This document shows positions 8,677-17,245 of a DNA stretch of 64,000 nt, one piece after another. The stretch is taken from the NCBI RefSeq assembly GCF_020966635.1, contig NZ_JAJKFQ010000002.1, forward strand, positions 1,116,001 through 1,180,000. The letters are read 5' to 3'. The first letter of the stretch is position 1. Each line of letters begins with the position of its first letter. Below the pieces are notes generated by a model that saw nothing but the letters and a program-made list of their open reading frames with translations, ran no database searches and was not told where the DNA came from. Position numbers and translations under genes: made by a program. The stretch is from Stieleria sp. JC731 (GTDB lineage Bacteria; Planctomycetota; Planctomycetia; Pirellulales; Pirellulaceae).

Positions 8677-8997
8677 CTATTTCGTCTGGACGCCGAATCG
8701 TATGTCGGTGACTTTTGCCTGCGGCATCGAGGTTTGGATTCGCTTCAAGATGGCTCGTTTTTGGAACGTCAGTTCCTGAACCGTCACCGAATCACCGGCA
8801 AAGACTTTCAGAACACCTCGGTTGAGTTTTCCGATGGTGATTTCGTTCGCGATCCCTTCGCCAGCGACTTCTGCAAACGCCGAAAGAAACTGATCGTTGG
8901 CCGCGGACTGTGCATAGCCGCGACGTGACATCAGCTGACTGACAAGGTTTCCGATTCGCTGAACGTTTTTCTGCGATGAAGCCATCGAACAATTCAT
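8677..8997 (-). CDS. dciA: DUF721/DciA-like protein, probable replicative helicase operator
   Basis: 106-aa protein of the DUF721 family, whose studied member DciA loads or activates the DnaB helicase in bacteria lacking DnaC/DnaI. Seen: an N-terminal helix (IGNLVSQLMSRRGYAQ), the central VAGEGIANEITIGKLNRGVL corresponding to the W/A..VG..I..HT.P..L core, a VQELTFQKRAILKRI helix, and the ending VTDIRFGVQTK, matching the family's I-x-x-IRF-x-V-G C terminus. Context strengthens this: it sits on the same strand as dnaN and dnaA, downstream of both. An alternative start is ATG at 8985. It lies 99 bases from tal, with a hairpin between. Confidence 0.8.
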   Translation of the reverse strand: MNCSMASSQKNVQRIGNLVSQLMSRRGYAQSAANDQFLSAFAEVAGEGIANEITIGKLNRGVLKVFAGDSVTVQELTFQKRAILKRIQTSMPQAKVTDIRFGVQTK

Positions 8998-9038
8998 CTC
9001 TAGATGATGTGGCTAATGGCTGATGCCACCATAGAAAC

Positions 9039-9058
9039 CGCCCTCACACGGGAGGGCG
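9039..9058 (-). terminator. Hairpin between tal and the DciA gene
   Basis: CGCCCTC (9039-9045) and GAGGGCG (9052-9058) form a perfect 7-bp GC stem with a 6-nt loop. Read on the minus strand it is followed by GTTTCTAT, a weak U-tract. It could end tal transcription or attenuate read-through into the DciA gene. Confidence 0.4.
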
Positions 9059-9096
9059 TAGCAAATATCGCTGAGCGAGCGACTTAGACGGCCGGT

Positions 9097-10074
9097 TTAG
9101 ACGGCCGCTTGTGCTTTTTCACCGATCAGAGCTTCCAGCTTTCCGATATCGGCGGCAAAGCGGCGGATACCGTCAGCGGTCTTTTCCGTCGCCATCGCGT
9201 CTTCATTGAATAGAAAACGGAAAGTCTTTTCGTCCAGTTCCAGCCGTTCGATATCGCTTGACGACGCGGCAGCCTCATCAAGTTTTTTCTCGATCGGTTC
9301 GGTCGATCCGGCGAGTTCCGCCAGCAGTTTGGGGCTGATGGTCAACAGATCGCAACCGGCAAGTTCGATGATCTGACTGACATTTCGGAAGCTCGCACCC
9401 ATGACCTCGGTCTTGTAGCCAAACTTCTTGTAGTAGTTGTAAATCTGCTGGACCGACTGGACACCTGGGTCTTCTGCACCGGTGTACTCATTGCCTGTCG
9501 ATGCTTTGTACCAGTCGTAAATTCGACCGACGAAAGGCGAGATCAGCTGAACACCGGCTTCGGCACAGGCGACCGCTTGTGGAAGTGAGAACAACAATGT
9601 CAGGTTGCAATGAATGCCTTCCTTCTCGAGTTGCTCCGCGGCTTTGATGCCTTCCCAGGTCGACGCGATTTTGATCAAGACCTTGTCGCGTTCGATGCCT
9701 TCCTGCTTGTACATATCGATCAGGTGCTTGGCCAAATCAATGGTGCCCTGCGTATCGAATGACAGACGGGCATCGACTTCGGTCGAGACGCGTCCTGGGA
9801 CGATCTTCAGGATTTCTTTGCCGAACAGAATCAGAACGCGATTGATGATCGAAGTGATCCGATCGCTATCGGACATCGTTTTGGACGCATGCTCCTCGAT
9901 CGCTTGGTCAATCAAGTACGCATACTGTGGTTGGCCCGATGCGGCAAGAATCAGCGACGGGTTGGTCGTGGCGTCCTGCGGCTCGAACTCTCGCATCGAT
10001 TCAAAATCACCAGTGTCTGCGACGACAGTGGTGAACTGCTTCAATTGATCCAGTTGGTTGGCTCCGCTAGACAC
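9097..10074 (-). CDS. tal: Transaldolase
   Basis: Transfers the dihydroxyacetone unit between sedoheptulose-7-phosphate and glyceraldehyde-3-phosphate in the non-oxidative pentose phosphate pathway, in the cytosol. The 325-aa length matches the TalA/TalB class. The Schiff-base lysine is K135 in [12 protein letters not shown], and the N-terminal [12 protein letters not shown] (34-45) is the other family signature. [12 protein letters not shown] (97-108) is also conserved. It sits 53 bases after dnaN on the same strand; the pairing with replication genes is probably just co-location. Confidence 0.96.
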   Translation of the reverse strand: MSSGANQLDQLKQFTTVVADTGDFESMREFEPQDATTNPSLILAASGQPQYAYLIDQAIEEHASKTMSDSDRITSIINRVLILFGKEILKIVPGRVSTEVDARLSFDTQGTIDLAKHLIDMYKQEGIERDKVLIKIASTWEGIKAAEQLEKEGIHCNLTLLFSLPQAVACAEAGVQLISPFVGRIYDWYKASTGNEYTGAEDPGVQSVQQIYNYYKKFGYKTEVMGASFRNVSQIIELAGCDLLTISPKLLAELAGSTEPIEKKLDEAAASSSDIERLELDEKTFRFLFNEDAMATEKTADGIRRFAADIGKLEALIGEKAQAAV

Positions 10075-10127
10075 TTTTCTATTTCCGCTTTTGGTGGAAT
10101 TGGGTTGAAACGAACTTTTCGGTCGGT

Positions 10128-11246
10128 CTATCGATCTCGCGACATCGGCATGATCACGTACGAATAACCATCGTCTGTGGTCAGTAAGGCCGGTGACGCG
10201 CCTGATTCAATCTCGAATTGGAAGGGTTGCTCACGATCGAGCACCTTGCAAAAGTCGGCCAGGTACCGGTGATCCAGAGTCAACGTGATCGGCTCTGCAT
10301 CGTACGCCACGGGCAATTCGATTTGGGATTGTCCCACGTCTTTCGTGCTGGCTTCTAGCTTCAGAGTCCCATCCCCGAAGGTAAAGTCAATTCCGCGACT
10401 TTCCTGATCGGTGACGATCGAAGCTTGCCGAAGGGCTGAGAAAACTGGCCCGACAGTCATGTCTAGCTGAATCCCGTTGTCTCGCTGTGGCAGCACCTGA
10501 CGCCATGTTGGATAACGGCCTTCGACCAAACGCGAATAAATCACCGCGTTCTTGGTCCGCAGCAAAAGGTCACTTGCCCGGGCCGCGATATCGATCGATT
10601 CGTCAGCCGGGTCCACGGCTCGCTCCATCAACTGGATGGCCCGCGTGGGAACAATCGTGCTGTTACCAACCGTCTCATGCCCGCCCACCGATTCGCCTTC
10701 GCCTTCCATGCAGGCGAGCCGTCGGCCGTCGGTCCCGACCGCTGTGACTTTGCCTTCGGTCAGCTCAAGCAAAACGCCACCGAGTGCGAATCGGGTGTTT
10801 TCCGTATCGGTCGCGAACACCGTTCGACGCACCATCGTGCGGAACAGGCGAGCTGACAAAACGTGGTATTTCTCTTCTTCGAACGAAGCGACCGGTGGGA
10901 ATTCATCCGGGTTACCCGCTGGCAGGTTGAACTTGCTGCGTTCACCCTTGAGCAAAATCCCAGCTTCGTCGGTCTCCAAAGTGATCGTTTCATCGGTGCT
11001 TTCGCGAAGAATCGCCATCGTCCGCTGCACCGGAAGCAAAGCCGCACCTTCGGTCTCGATGTCGATCCCTTCTTCGACCTCCAGGCGGATTCCAACCTCC
11101 ATGTCCGTTGCGGTCAGGATCAGCTTCCCGCCAGACGCGGTGAACTTGACGTTCGTCAGGATTTCCTTGGGCGATCGTGAGGGCGCAATGCTAGCGGCCA
11201 GAGAGAAGGCGTCGGTCAAAGGTCCACGAGCACACGAGATTTTCAT
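10128..11246 (-). CDS. dnaN: DNA polymerase III beta subunit (sliding clamp)
   Basis: Ring-shaped processivity clamp for the replicative polymerase, three clamp folds per monomer. The product is 372 aa from the ATG at 11246 ([19 protein letters not shown]), the family's usual MKI/MKF start. An ATG 18 bases further upstream would add six residues without family support. Recognisable pieces are a first-domain segment [40 protein letters not shown] in domain 2, and the end [17 protein letters not shown], equivalent to the YVVMPMRL end of E. coli. It follows dnaA on the same strand after a 978-base non-coding gap, the classic dnaA-oriC-dnaN order. Confidence 0.96.
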   Translation of the reverse strand: MKISCARGPLTDAFSLAASIAPSRSPKEILTNVKFTASGGKLILTATDMEVGIRLEVEEGIDIETEGAALLPVQRTMAILRESTDETITLETDEAGILLKGERSKFNLPAGNPDEFPPVASFEEEKYHVLSARLFRTMVRRTVFATDTENTRFALGGVLLELTEGKVTAVGTDGRRLACMEGEGESVGGHETVGNSTIVPTRAIQLMERAVDPADESIDIAARASDLLLRTKNAVIYSRLVEGRYPTWRQVLPQRDNGIQLDMTVGPVFSALRQASIVTDQESRGIDFTFGDGTLKLEASTKDVGQSQIELPVAYDAEPITLTLDHRYLADFCKVLDREQPFQFEIESGASPALLTTDDGYSYVIMPMSRDR

Positions 11247-12224
11247 GTTGCGAAGCAAAAACAAAAGGGAGCGGTTTCTTCAGCCGTCATGTTGTACCGG
11301 ATTGAGCCCACGGTGGTAGCGTGGATTGGGTTCCAGTTTGGTATCCAACAGCGAATGCAGTAGCTGCCTCTTATTCTTGTATTTAATTTCTTTTTATCGT
11401 CGTCGTAGTAATGCGGCCAACGAATCCGTCAGTCGAGCCGTTTTAAGCTAACTAACTGACTTGCTGCAAAAGAGTTACAGCAGATAACTGACAGTGGAAA
11501 ACCCGTTGGTAGCGCGTCGGCCTTTGGTGTGAAACTGGCCCGACGGCTAACAAAGACTAACATCCAGATGTGATGGTGCCTGGACAATGACTCGAGGGTT
11601 AACGCCAAGCTGACATCTAGCCGACAAGTTTTCCACAAGAGAAAAGGCGATGAAAAGTTGATCGACTCGCACGCCCGATGATACCAGATACGTCGATTGT
11701 GGCGATCCGATCATATTGTACGACGCTTGTCAGTGCCGGAACACGCTGATCTGCATCGATACAGCAGCGAATCGAGTGCTTCGTTCCAACTCGATTTCAG
11801 GATTAGCCGTATGGCGTTATCCACGGTTTCAGTGCAACAACCTGGGCTAACGCCCGTCGGGTGATGATCCGAACCCGTATTTTCATATCGAACGAAGTAC
11901 TAGTGGGTGAATTCGATCACCCCCATGTCCATCGTTTTCACATGAATCGAGGAGAAGACAGGTTCGCCGATGCGGTGGTACTGGTACCGGCATCAGTGTT
12001 ACTTGCGCAGCCCGACAGTTCCTCGATCGGTCCTGCTGAAAAGAAACTGCAGCAAACGGTCCCAATTCTTTTTTACTGGCCGAGATTGGGATGCCGTTAT
12101 CGAGGTTGTGATGGATGGTCACAACAAGCCGATTTTAAGAGGCTCGGGTTTGATCAGTCACTCGTGTGACGGACCGAACGGGCAGATACACGGAAGCGTC
12201 AGAGAAGGCACAAAAGCGGCTTAG
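11247..12224. other. Candidate replication origin (oriC) in the dnaA-dnaN gap
   Basis: A gene-free interval of 978 bases in an otherwise tightly packed stretch. DnaA-box-like 9-mers are TTTTCCACA at 11629-11637 (plus), TTATCCACG at 11817-11825 (plus, one mismatch to TTATCCACA), TTTTCCACT at 11493-11501 (minus) and GTTTTCACA at 11934-11942. An AT-rich stretch at 11369-11400, dominated by TTATT, TATTTAATTT and TTTTTAT, could be the unwinding element and lies close to dnaN. The assignment rests on gene order plus these motifs; strand-composition analysis was not possible here. Confidence 0.55.
11841..11865 (+). repeat. Copy of the dispersed GGGCTAACGCCC repeat inside the candidate oriC
   Basis: CTGGGCTAACGCCCGTCGG with flanks matches the element found three or four times at 26452-26905, including the preceding TTTCAGTGCA context that appears inverted there (TGCACTGAAA). 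It shows this intergenic repeat family is dispersed across the genome. Confidence 0.7.
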
Positions 12225-13331
12225 CTACGCAGCGAGCTTTTCTTTCGCTTCATGCATGATGCGGCTGAGGTCCGTATCGCTTTCGAGCAGCGTTTCGGTC
12301 TTGCGAATCGCGTGCAGCACGGTGGAATGGTCGCGACCGCCAAAGTATTCACCGATCTTGTCCAAGCTACAGGGCGTCATTCGACGGGCCAGTAACATCG
12401 CCAGTGAACGAGCTCGGACGACCGACTGCTTTCGCGAGCCACTACGCAGATCACGAGTCCGATGGCCCCAAATCTTTGCAACCGTTCGGGTGATCTTTCC
12501 CAAGTCGACGTCGTTTTGGGCACCGGCCGCGTTGATAGCCGATTGAAGCGCAGCGACATCAACCGCGGCCTGGCTCATTCGACAGTGCAGATCGATCTGT
12601 TTGATTGCTCCGTCCAAATTGCGAGCTGCTATGTCGGGTCGTAGCCCGGCGTCGAGCAAACCGATTTGTTCGTCGCTGATTTCAACACCGCGTAATAAGG
12701 CATATTCACGCAGAATCGAAGTGCGGCTTGAGCCTTGCGGATAGGCGATCGGAATCGTCAGCCCAATCACCGAGCGAGATGCCAGTTGTGGGCGAATGGA
12801 TCGCGTTTCAGTCGGTAGCCGTCGACTGGTAAGAATCGTCGGCGCACCTAGCGAAATCCGCTGATCGATGCGGATGGTCAATTCGTCTTGGGCTGCTGTT
12901 TTGCCGGCAATCAAATGCAAATCATCGATCACCAGCACAGCGGCTTTGTCAATCGTGTCTCGCAAAGGCGGCAGGTCATCCGCAGCGATCGCTTCGGCAT
13001 AGTCACGAGCAAAATCGACAGCTGACAAAAACTTCACGGCCGACGAATCGTCGGCCAGCGAAGCTTCGGCCGAACAGCGGGCGGCCAAGTGCAACGCGAT
13101 CGTGGTTTTGCCCGAGCCTTCCGGTCCGATCAAAAGCAGCGGTCCACTGGCCCAGATGGAAACATCAGACTGACAGACAAAGGAAACCAATCGGTTCTCT
13201 TCACCAGCAACAAAAACCGGCAGTGAAGAGGATTGCCCACCAACCGACAATTTCGCATCCCGCGGTCGTTGACGAAGCAACGGCCGTTCTACCGGGAAGG
13301 TATCGACGGGAAGTTGGATGGGCGAGTTCAC
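12225..13331 (-). CDS. dnaA: Chromosomal replication initiator DnaA, short form lacking domain I
   Basis: AAA+ initiator that binds DnaA boxes and melts the origin. In 368 aa I see Walker A GPEGSGKT (about 68-75), Walker B VLVIDDLHLI, sensor-1-like TILTSRRLP, the box VII arginine-finger region QLASRSVIGL, and the domain IV DNA-binding signature GGRDHSTVLHAIRKTE near the C terminus. Typical DnaA has 440-520 aa, with about 90 residues of domain I and a linker before the ATPase; here the ATPase begins around residue 50. The start is GTG at 13331, and an in-frame stop lies about 75 bases upstream, so domain I cannot be restored by choosing an earlier start. It lies upstream of the putative oriC and dnaN. 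Confidence 0.93.
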   Translation of the reverse strand: MNSPIQLPVDTFPVERPLLRQRPRDAKLSVGGQSSSLPVFVAGEENRLVSFVCQSDVSIWASGPLLLIGPEGSGKTTIALHLAARCSAEASLADDSSAVKFLSAVDFARDYAEAIAADDLPPLRDTIDKAAVLVIDDLHLIAGKTAAQDELTIRIDQRISLGAPTILTSRRLPTETRSIRPQLASRSVIGLTIPIAYPQGSSRTSILREYALLRGVEISDEQIGLLDAGLRPDIAARNLDGAIKQIDLHCRMSQAAVDVAALQSAINAAGAQNDVDLGKITRTVAKIWGHRTRDLRSGSRKQSVVRARSLAMLLARRMTPCSLDKIGEYFGGRDHSTVLHAIRKTETLLESDTDLSRIMHEAKEKLAA

Positions 13332-13608
13332 AGCGGACTTGCGATCGAAGTTGAAACATCGAGTGCCACTCGATTTCCGCCGGCTTGAATCTCGACCCGA
13401 TGACTAATTCATCAGGAAGATGCAATCAAACAGTTGGCGTCGCCGTCTCGTCGGCCTTCTTAACCGCAGAGAACATCGAAAGGTTTGCCGGATGATCGAG
13501 TCCCGAGACTCGTTCAAATGACCAACCTGTGGCACTCCAAAGGACGCCCTATTCTAGCTTGATTCTTTGTTTTGCAAGCTACTTTTCCACGTAGTTTTCA
13601 ACAATCTC

Positions 13609-14748
13609 TTACGATCTTAACTTGTTGTAAATACGACAGATACGTTCGCCAGCTTCATTGATTTCTTGCATCGTGGAAAACCGGCTGACACTGAACCGAA
13701 TTGCACTCTCAATCGCCCACTGATCGCACCCCATTGCCGTCAAAACGTGGCTCGGAGGGCTACTTCCGCTGCTGCAGGCCGATCCGCTGCTACAGGCGAC
13801 TTGTGCAAAGTCCAAAGCCATCAAAATGGACTGCCTGTCCACGCCCGGAACGGAAACGCAACTCGTATTTGGCAAACGACTTACATCCGATCCGTGAACC
13901 ACCATTCCCGCGATGTTCTCGCACAGTAGCTGCTCCAAACGGTCACGAAGGCTGACTATCGACTGACAGTTCGTCGACAGGTTTTCCACAGCCAGTTCAG
14001 CGGCTTTAGCCATCCCGATGACCAACGCGATGGGCTCTGTCCCCGGCCGAGAAAGGAGTTGTTGTTCACCACCAAAAAGGGCCGGTCTGACTTTCGTCCC
14101 CGCAGACAAAAGAAGAGCACCGATCCCTTGCGGACCATGAAACTTGTGTGGAGTGATTGTTATCGCGGCCGCTCCGAGTTGTTCGATGGACAGTTGGGTT
14201 TTGCCAACAGATTGGGTCGCATCGACATGCAGAATCGCACCGGCACTGCGACAAAGCTCGGCAACTCGATCGATCGGCTGGATGACCCCGGTCTCGTTGT
14301 TGGCTGACATGACCGAAACGACCGGTTTCGAGAACTCATCGAGCAAATTATCAAATGACAGCAAATCAATCTGGCCATCAGCTTTCGCTTTGATGAAACC
14401 GACTTGACGGCCACGTTGACGTTCTCGTTCGGCAAATTGCAGCACACTGGCGTGTTCGATCGAGCTGACAATCAGTGGCGAATTAGGTTCGCCGAGGCCG
14501 GCAAGAGCGAGGTTGTTTGCTTCCGTTCCGCCACTGGTGAGGATCAATCTTGGGCCGCCGGGCTGGGAAAGATCGGCGCCCAGTAGTTTCCCTATTTTCA
14601 AAATGGCGGCATCGAGACGTTCACTCGCGGAACGACCCAACGCATGCAGGCTTGAAGCGTTTTGTGGGCCCCGCTGCAATTCGGACGTGATCGCGTCGAC
14701 GACGGCCGGATCCATCGCCGTCGTCGCGTTGTTATCAAGGTAGATCAT
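13609..14748 (-). CDS. Cysteine desulfurase, IscS/NifS family
   Basis: PLP enzyme that removes sulfur from cysteine for Fe-S clusters, thiolated tRNA or cofactors. The 379-aa sequence has MIYLDNNATT at the start, TSGGTEANNL (71-80), the PLP-contacting HVDATQSVGK (174-183), the Schiff-base lysine K202 in TPHKFHGPQG, and the catalytic cysteine C325 in CSSGSACSSG. The short motif around the cysteine is the NifS/IscS (group I) pattern rather than SufS. Its ATG overlaps the stop of the upstream unknown gene by one base (TGATG). No iscU or tRNA-thiolation gene is adjacent, so the exact role is open. Confidence 0.93.
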   Translation of the reverse strand: MIYLDNNATTAMDPAVVDAITSELQRGPQNASSLHALGRSASERLDAAILKIGKLLGADLSQPGGPRLILTSGGTEANNLALAGLGEPNSPLIVSSIEHASVLQFAERERQRGRQVGFIKAKADGQIDLLSFDNLLDEFSKPVVSVMSANNETGVIQPIDRVAELCRSAGAILHVDATQSVGKTQLSIEQLGAAAITITPHKFHGPQGIGALLLSAGTKVRPALFGGEQQLLSRPGTEPIALVIGMAKAAELAVENLSTNCQSIVSLRDRLEQLLCENIAGMVVHGSDVSRLPNTSCVSVPGVDRQSILMALDFAQVACSSGSACSSGSSPPSHVLTAMGCDQWAIESAIRFSVSRFSTMQEINEAGERICRIYNKLRS

Positions 14749-15599
14749 CAGTTAGGTTGAGCAGGCTGGTCGCTAGCAGTGGAGGTCTCCTGATCATCAG
14801 GCACCAATCTTTCAGACGGTGATGTCTCCGCAGCCACCGGATTGTCGGATCCGGGGATCTCATCGGAAGATTCCACGATCGATTTTTGCAGCGACAGTAG
14901 CGTTTGAGACTCGGGATAGTCACCGATCGTCTCATGGAGGATTTCGTTGGCCAAGTCTTCTCGATTGGCGAGACGTAGATCTTTGGTCAATTCGGCGGAC
15001 TCGGCGATCAGGAACTTGTCGATCGCTTGTTGAAAAGAATTCGCGTCATCGTCACCGGGCAGGCTGCGAGCGATTTGCAGCAGTGGCGGGATCAACACAT
15101 AAAGCTGTCGTAGGGCCAGTCTCTGAACGATCGGCCACAGGACAGCGGCACGTTTTGGGTGGTCGGTGTTCCACTGCACCCAGTAGTGTGATCCTCGAAA
15201 ATCGCCGACCCAAATCGATTCTGTTAGCAGCGAAGCGATCTGTTGCTGAGACGTCGGGCCTCGACTGATCGAAACGATATGCCACTCCGTTGGTGGTTTG
15301 CCCCGTGGTGTGCTGATGAGCGAATTGGATCGAAGGTAGCTAGAGACTTTGTCGGAGATCAGATTTCGTCGAATCGGAGAGAGTTGAATTTCAAGAAACG
15401 GAACTTCGTAAAAAGAAAACTCACGTGTTTGAAAATGGCTGGGTGCGAATTCAATTCCTTTGACGTTCCCTTTGAACATCACGATTCCGGCGACTAACAG
15501 CACCGACAGAGTCGCGCTGACAGTGATCAGAATGCGTCGAGGGCTACCGGGCCGGCGTCTTTTGGGGCGTTGTTTGGAGGATGAAACCGACGTAGACAC
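14748..15599 (-). CDS. Hypothetical single-pass membrane protein
   Basis: No family recognised. The basic N terminus (KQRPKRRRPGSPRR) is followed by one transmembrane helix (ILITVSATLSVLLVAGIVMF), then about 190 residues presumably outside the cytoplasmic membrane. A low-complexity acidic/Ser/Pro tail ends in DQPAQPN. Internal features include a WHIVSISRGPTSQQQ segment and an aromatic stretch SHYWVQW. I chose GTG at 15599 (283 aa), because an ATG at 15677 would overlap the divergent scpB start, which has the better ribosome site. It is coupled to the downstream cysteine desulfurase by a TGATG overlap. Confidence 0.65.
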   Translation of the reverse strand: MSTSVSSSKQRPKRRRPGSPRRILITVSATLSVLLVAGIVMFKGNVKGIEFAPSHFQTREFSFYEVPFLEIQLSPIRRNLISDKVSSYLRSNSLISTPRGKPPTEWHIVSISRGPTSQQQIASLLTESIWVGDFRGSHYWVQWNTDHPKRAAVLWPIVQRLALRQLYVLIPPLLQIARSLPGDDDANSFQQAIDKFLIAESAELTKDLRLANREDLANEILHETIGDYPESQTLLSLQKSIVESSDEIPGSDNPVAAETSPSERLVPDDQETSTASDQPAQPN

Positions 15600-15631
15600 A
15601 ATGATTAATTCATTACAAGCTGGAGAACGAG

Positions 15632-16534
15632 ATGGGCCAAGCGTCGCCAGTTGGACGACGTAAACCGTTAAGATCATGGTCGCTCGGTGCGGAAGAAGGC
15701 TTCACAGGCGACGTTTTTCACCACTCAGTCTACGCGATGCAGCATTTTCAGTCGCACCGAAATCCGCTTCAACCTTCGTCAGTGGCGGCGAATTGGCTGG
15801 CGTCAGCGAATGTGGCCGGATCGCATGACCGTTGTCGACGACCCTACAGTGTCGTTCAGCCCTCATTTGGCGACGGGGGCGATGTCCATGCGGGGAGTGC
15901 AGCCGAAAGTGGACTTGGGACAGGTGACGGTAGTCGACCAGGAAGCGATGAAGATGAGGATCCGATCGCACGCCGAATGCGTGCCGAAGCGGTCCTGTTA
16001 CTAGCCAAAGCTCCGCTAACAACGCGGAAACTGGCCCAATTGGCTCACTTGGCGGACGGTACCGAGGCTCGTACACTTGTCCGCCAATTGAATCAACTTT
16101 ACGACGAACTGGGCAGAGCGATCCGAATCGAGCAGGTGGCCGGTGGCTATCGGATGCTGTCTCGGGCAGCTTATGCTCCGTGGCTTGGCCGACTTGAACA
16201 TTTGCCTTCAGCAATTCGGTTATCATCGCCGATGATGGAGACGCTGGCTGTTGTTGCCTACCGAGGTCCGGTTTCACGCGCTGACGTGGAAGCGATTCGC
16301 GGTGTGGCGTGCGGCGAGTTGTTGCGACAGTTGATGGAACGCGATTTAATTCGAATTTCTGGACGGAGCGAAGAGCTCGGCCGACCGTATCTATACGATA
16401 CAACGAAACAGTTTTTGGAAGTCTTCGGGCTTCCTTCCACCGACGCATTACCACCGATCGATTGGAATCCACTACAGGATGACTCTGTCGACCCGGACCC
16501 CGAATCATCGACTTCAAATTTCGACCTCAAGTAA
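15632..16534 (+). CDS. scpB: Segregation and condensation protein B
   Basis: ScpB is the winged-helix accessory subunit of the SMC-ScpAB condensin that organises the chromosome. In this 300-aa product the ScpB core runs from about residue 113 (MRAEAVLLLAKAPLTTRKLA) through METLAVVAYRGPVSRADVEA and ELGRPYLYDTTKQFLEVFGL, the two wHTH signatures. The first 110 residues are low-complexity and not conserved in the family. The start at 15632 is preceded by GGAG with a 6-base spacing; a later ATG at 15737 is possible. scpA is not adjacent. The acidic-protein gene starts 25 bases after the stop. Confidence 0.9.
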   Translation: MGQASPVGRRKPLRSWSLGAEEGFTGDVFHHSVYAMQHFQSHRNPLQPSSVAANWLASANVAGSHDRCRRPYSVVQPSFGDGGDVHAGSAAESGLGTGDGSRPGSDEDEDPIARRMRAEAVLLLAKAPLTTRKLAQLAHLADGTEARTLVRQLNQLYDELGRAIRIEQVAGGYRMLSRAAYAPWLGRLEHLPSAIRLSSPMMETLAVVAYRGPVSRADVEAIRGVACGELLRQLMERDLIRISGRSEELGRPYLYDTTKQFLEVFGLPSTDALPPIDWNPLQDDSVDPDPESSTSNFDLK

Positions 16535-16559
16535 TATCGACATCAAGAAGGAGTCAGTC

Positions 16560-17039
16560 GTGAGCCTTGTTGCCTCGTCTGGAGCCAGCACCGCGTCTGG
16601 AACCAACATCACCAATCCGATCACCACCGATTTTTGGTGGGGCGCTCAGCCATTGCAAAGTCAGTCTCTACCGGGACTGTCGGTGCCAAGTCTGTTTGTC
16701 CAACCGTCCGATATCTTTGGGATGCAGCCATTGGCCGTCATCGAAGATGAAGAGGACGAGTTGTACGAAGGCGAGCCCGACTACGACGAAGACGATGAAG
16801 ACTGGGATGATGTAGATGACGACCTCGAAGAAGACGACGACGACGAGGATGAAGATCTCGACGACGACGACGAGGATGAAGACGACGACGAGGACGACGA
16901 CTGGGAAGAAGTCGACGACGAAGATGATGATGAAGACGACTTCGGCGAAGACTTCGACGACGACGACGAGTGGGACGACGAAGAAGATGAAGAAGATGAT
17001 TGGGACGAGGAAGAAGGCGAAGAAGAAGAGTGGGATTGA
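16560..17039 (+). CDS. Hyperacidic low-complexity protein without basic residues
   Basis: No known family. I choose GTG at 16560 because AGAAGGAG lies about 6 bases upstream; earlier in-frame starts fall inside scpB. The 159-aa product has a Ser/Thr/Pro/Gln-rich first 60 residues and then 98 residues of which 80 are Asp or Glu, interspersed with Trp, Tyr, Phe and Gly. No Lys, Arg or His is present in the whole protein. The predicted pI is therefore extremely low and the chain probably disordered. The coding DNA is a purine-rich GAY/GAR trinucleotide tract (16747-17037), prone to slippage. Position 25 bases after scpB suggests co-transcription and perhaps a nucleic-acid-mimic or cation-binding role, which is speculation. 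Confidence 0.7.
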   Translation: MSLVASSGASTASGTNITNPITTDFWWGAQPLQSQSLPGLSVPSLFVQPSDIFGMQPLAVIEDEEDELYEGEPDYDEDDEDWDDVDDDLEEDDDDEDEDLDDDDEDEDDDEDDDWEEVDDEDDDEDDFGEDFDDDDEWDDEEDEEDDWDEEEGEEEEWD

Positions 17040-17245
17040 TTTCCCCTCATCACCCCTCGTTCGATTGCTAAACGAGATGTTTAGCTAGATGCATTGCGGC
17101 TTCGGGGATTGATTTCCCAGAAGTCGATGCTCAATCAGGCCGAAGTTCGTCTCAGGAAAACAAAGCCGCTGGCACTGGCGGCACATCCTTATCCGGCCCA
17201 ACAAACTCGGCGTTGCTCCACCAAGCCGACTCGCACTCAGTCGCC

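Noticed and set aside
13332-13608. Space for a missing DnaA domain I upstream of dnaA
   Set aside because: 277 bases only, with stops in the dnaA frame and no sequence resembling domain I in other frames.
15702-16517. 271-codon minus-strand frame opposite scpB
   Set aside because: Antisense shadow of scpB in GC-rich DNA; composition is Arg/His/Pro-rich without domain features.
16781-17053. 90-codon Ser-rich frame on the minus strand
   Set aside because: It is the complement of the GAY/GAR repeat, giving an almost pure Ser chain; it follows from the acidic-protein codons.
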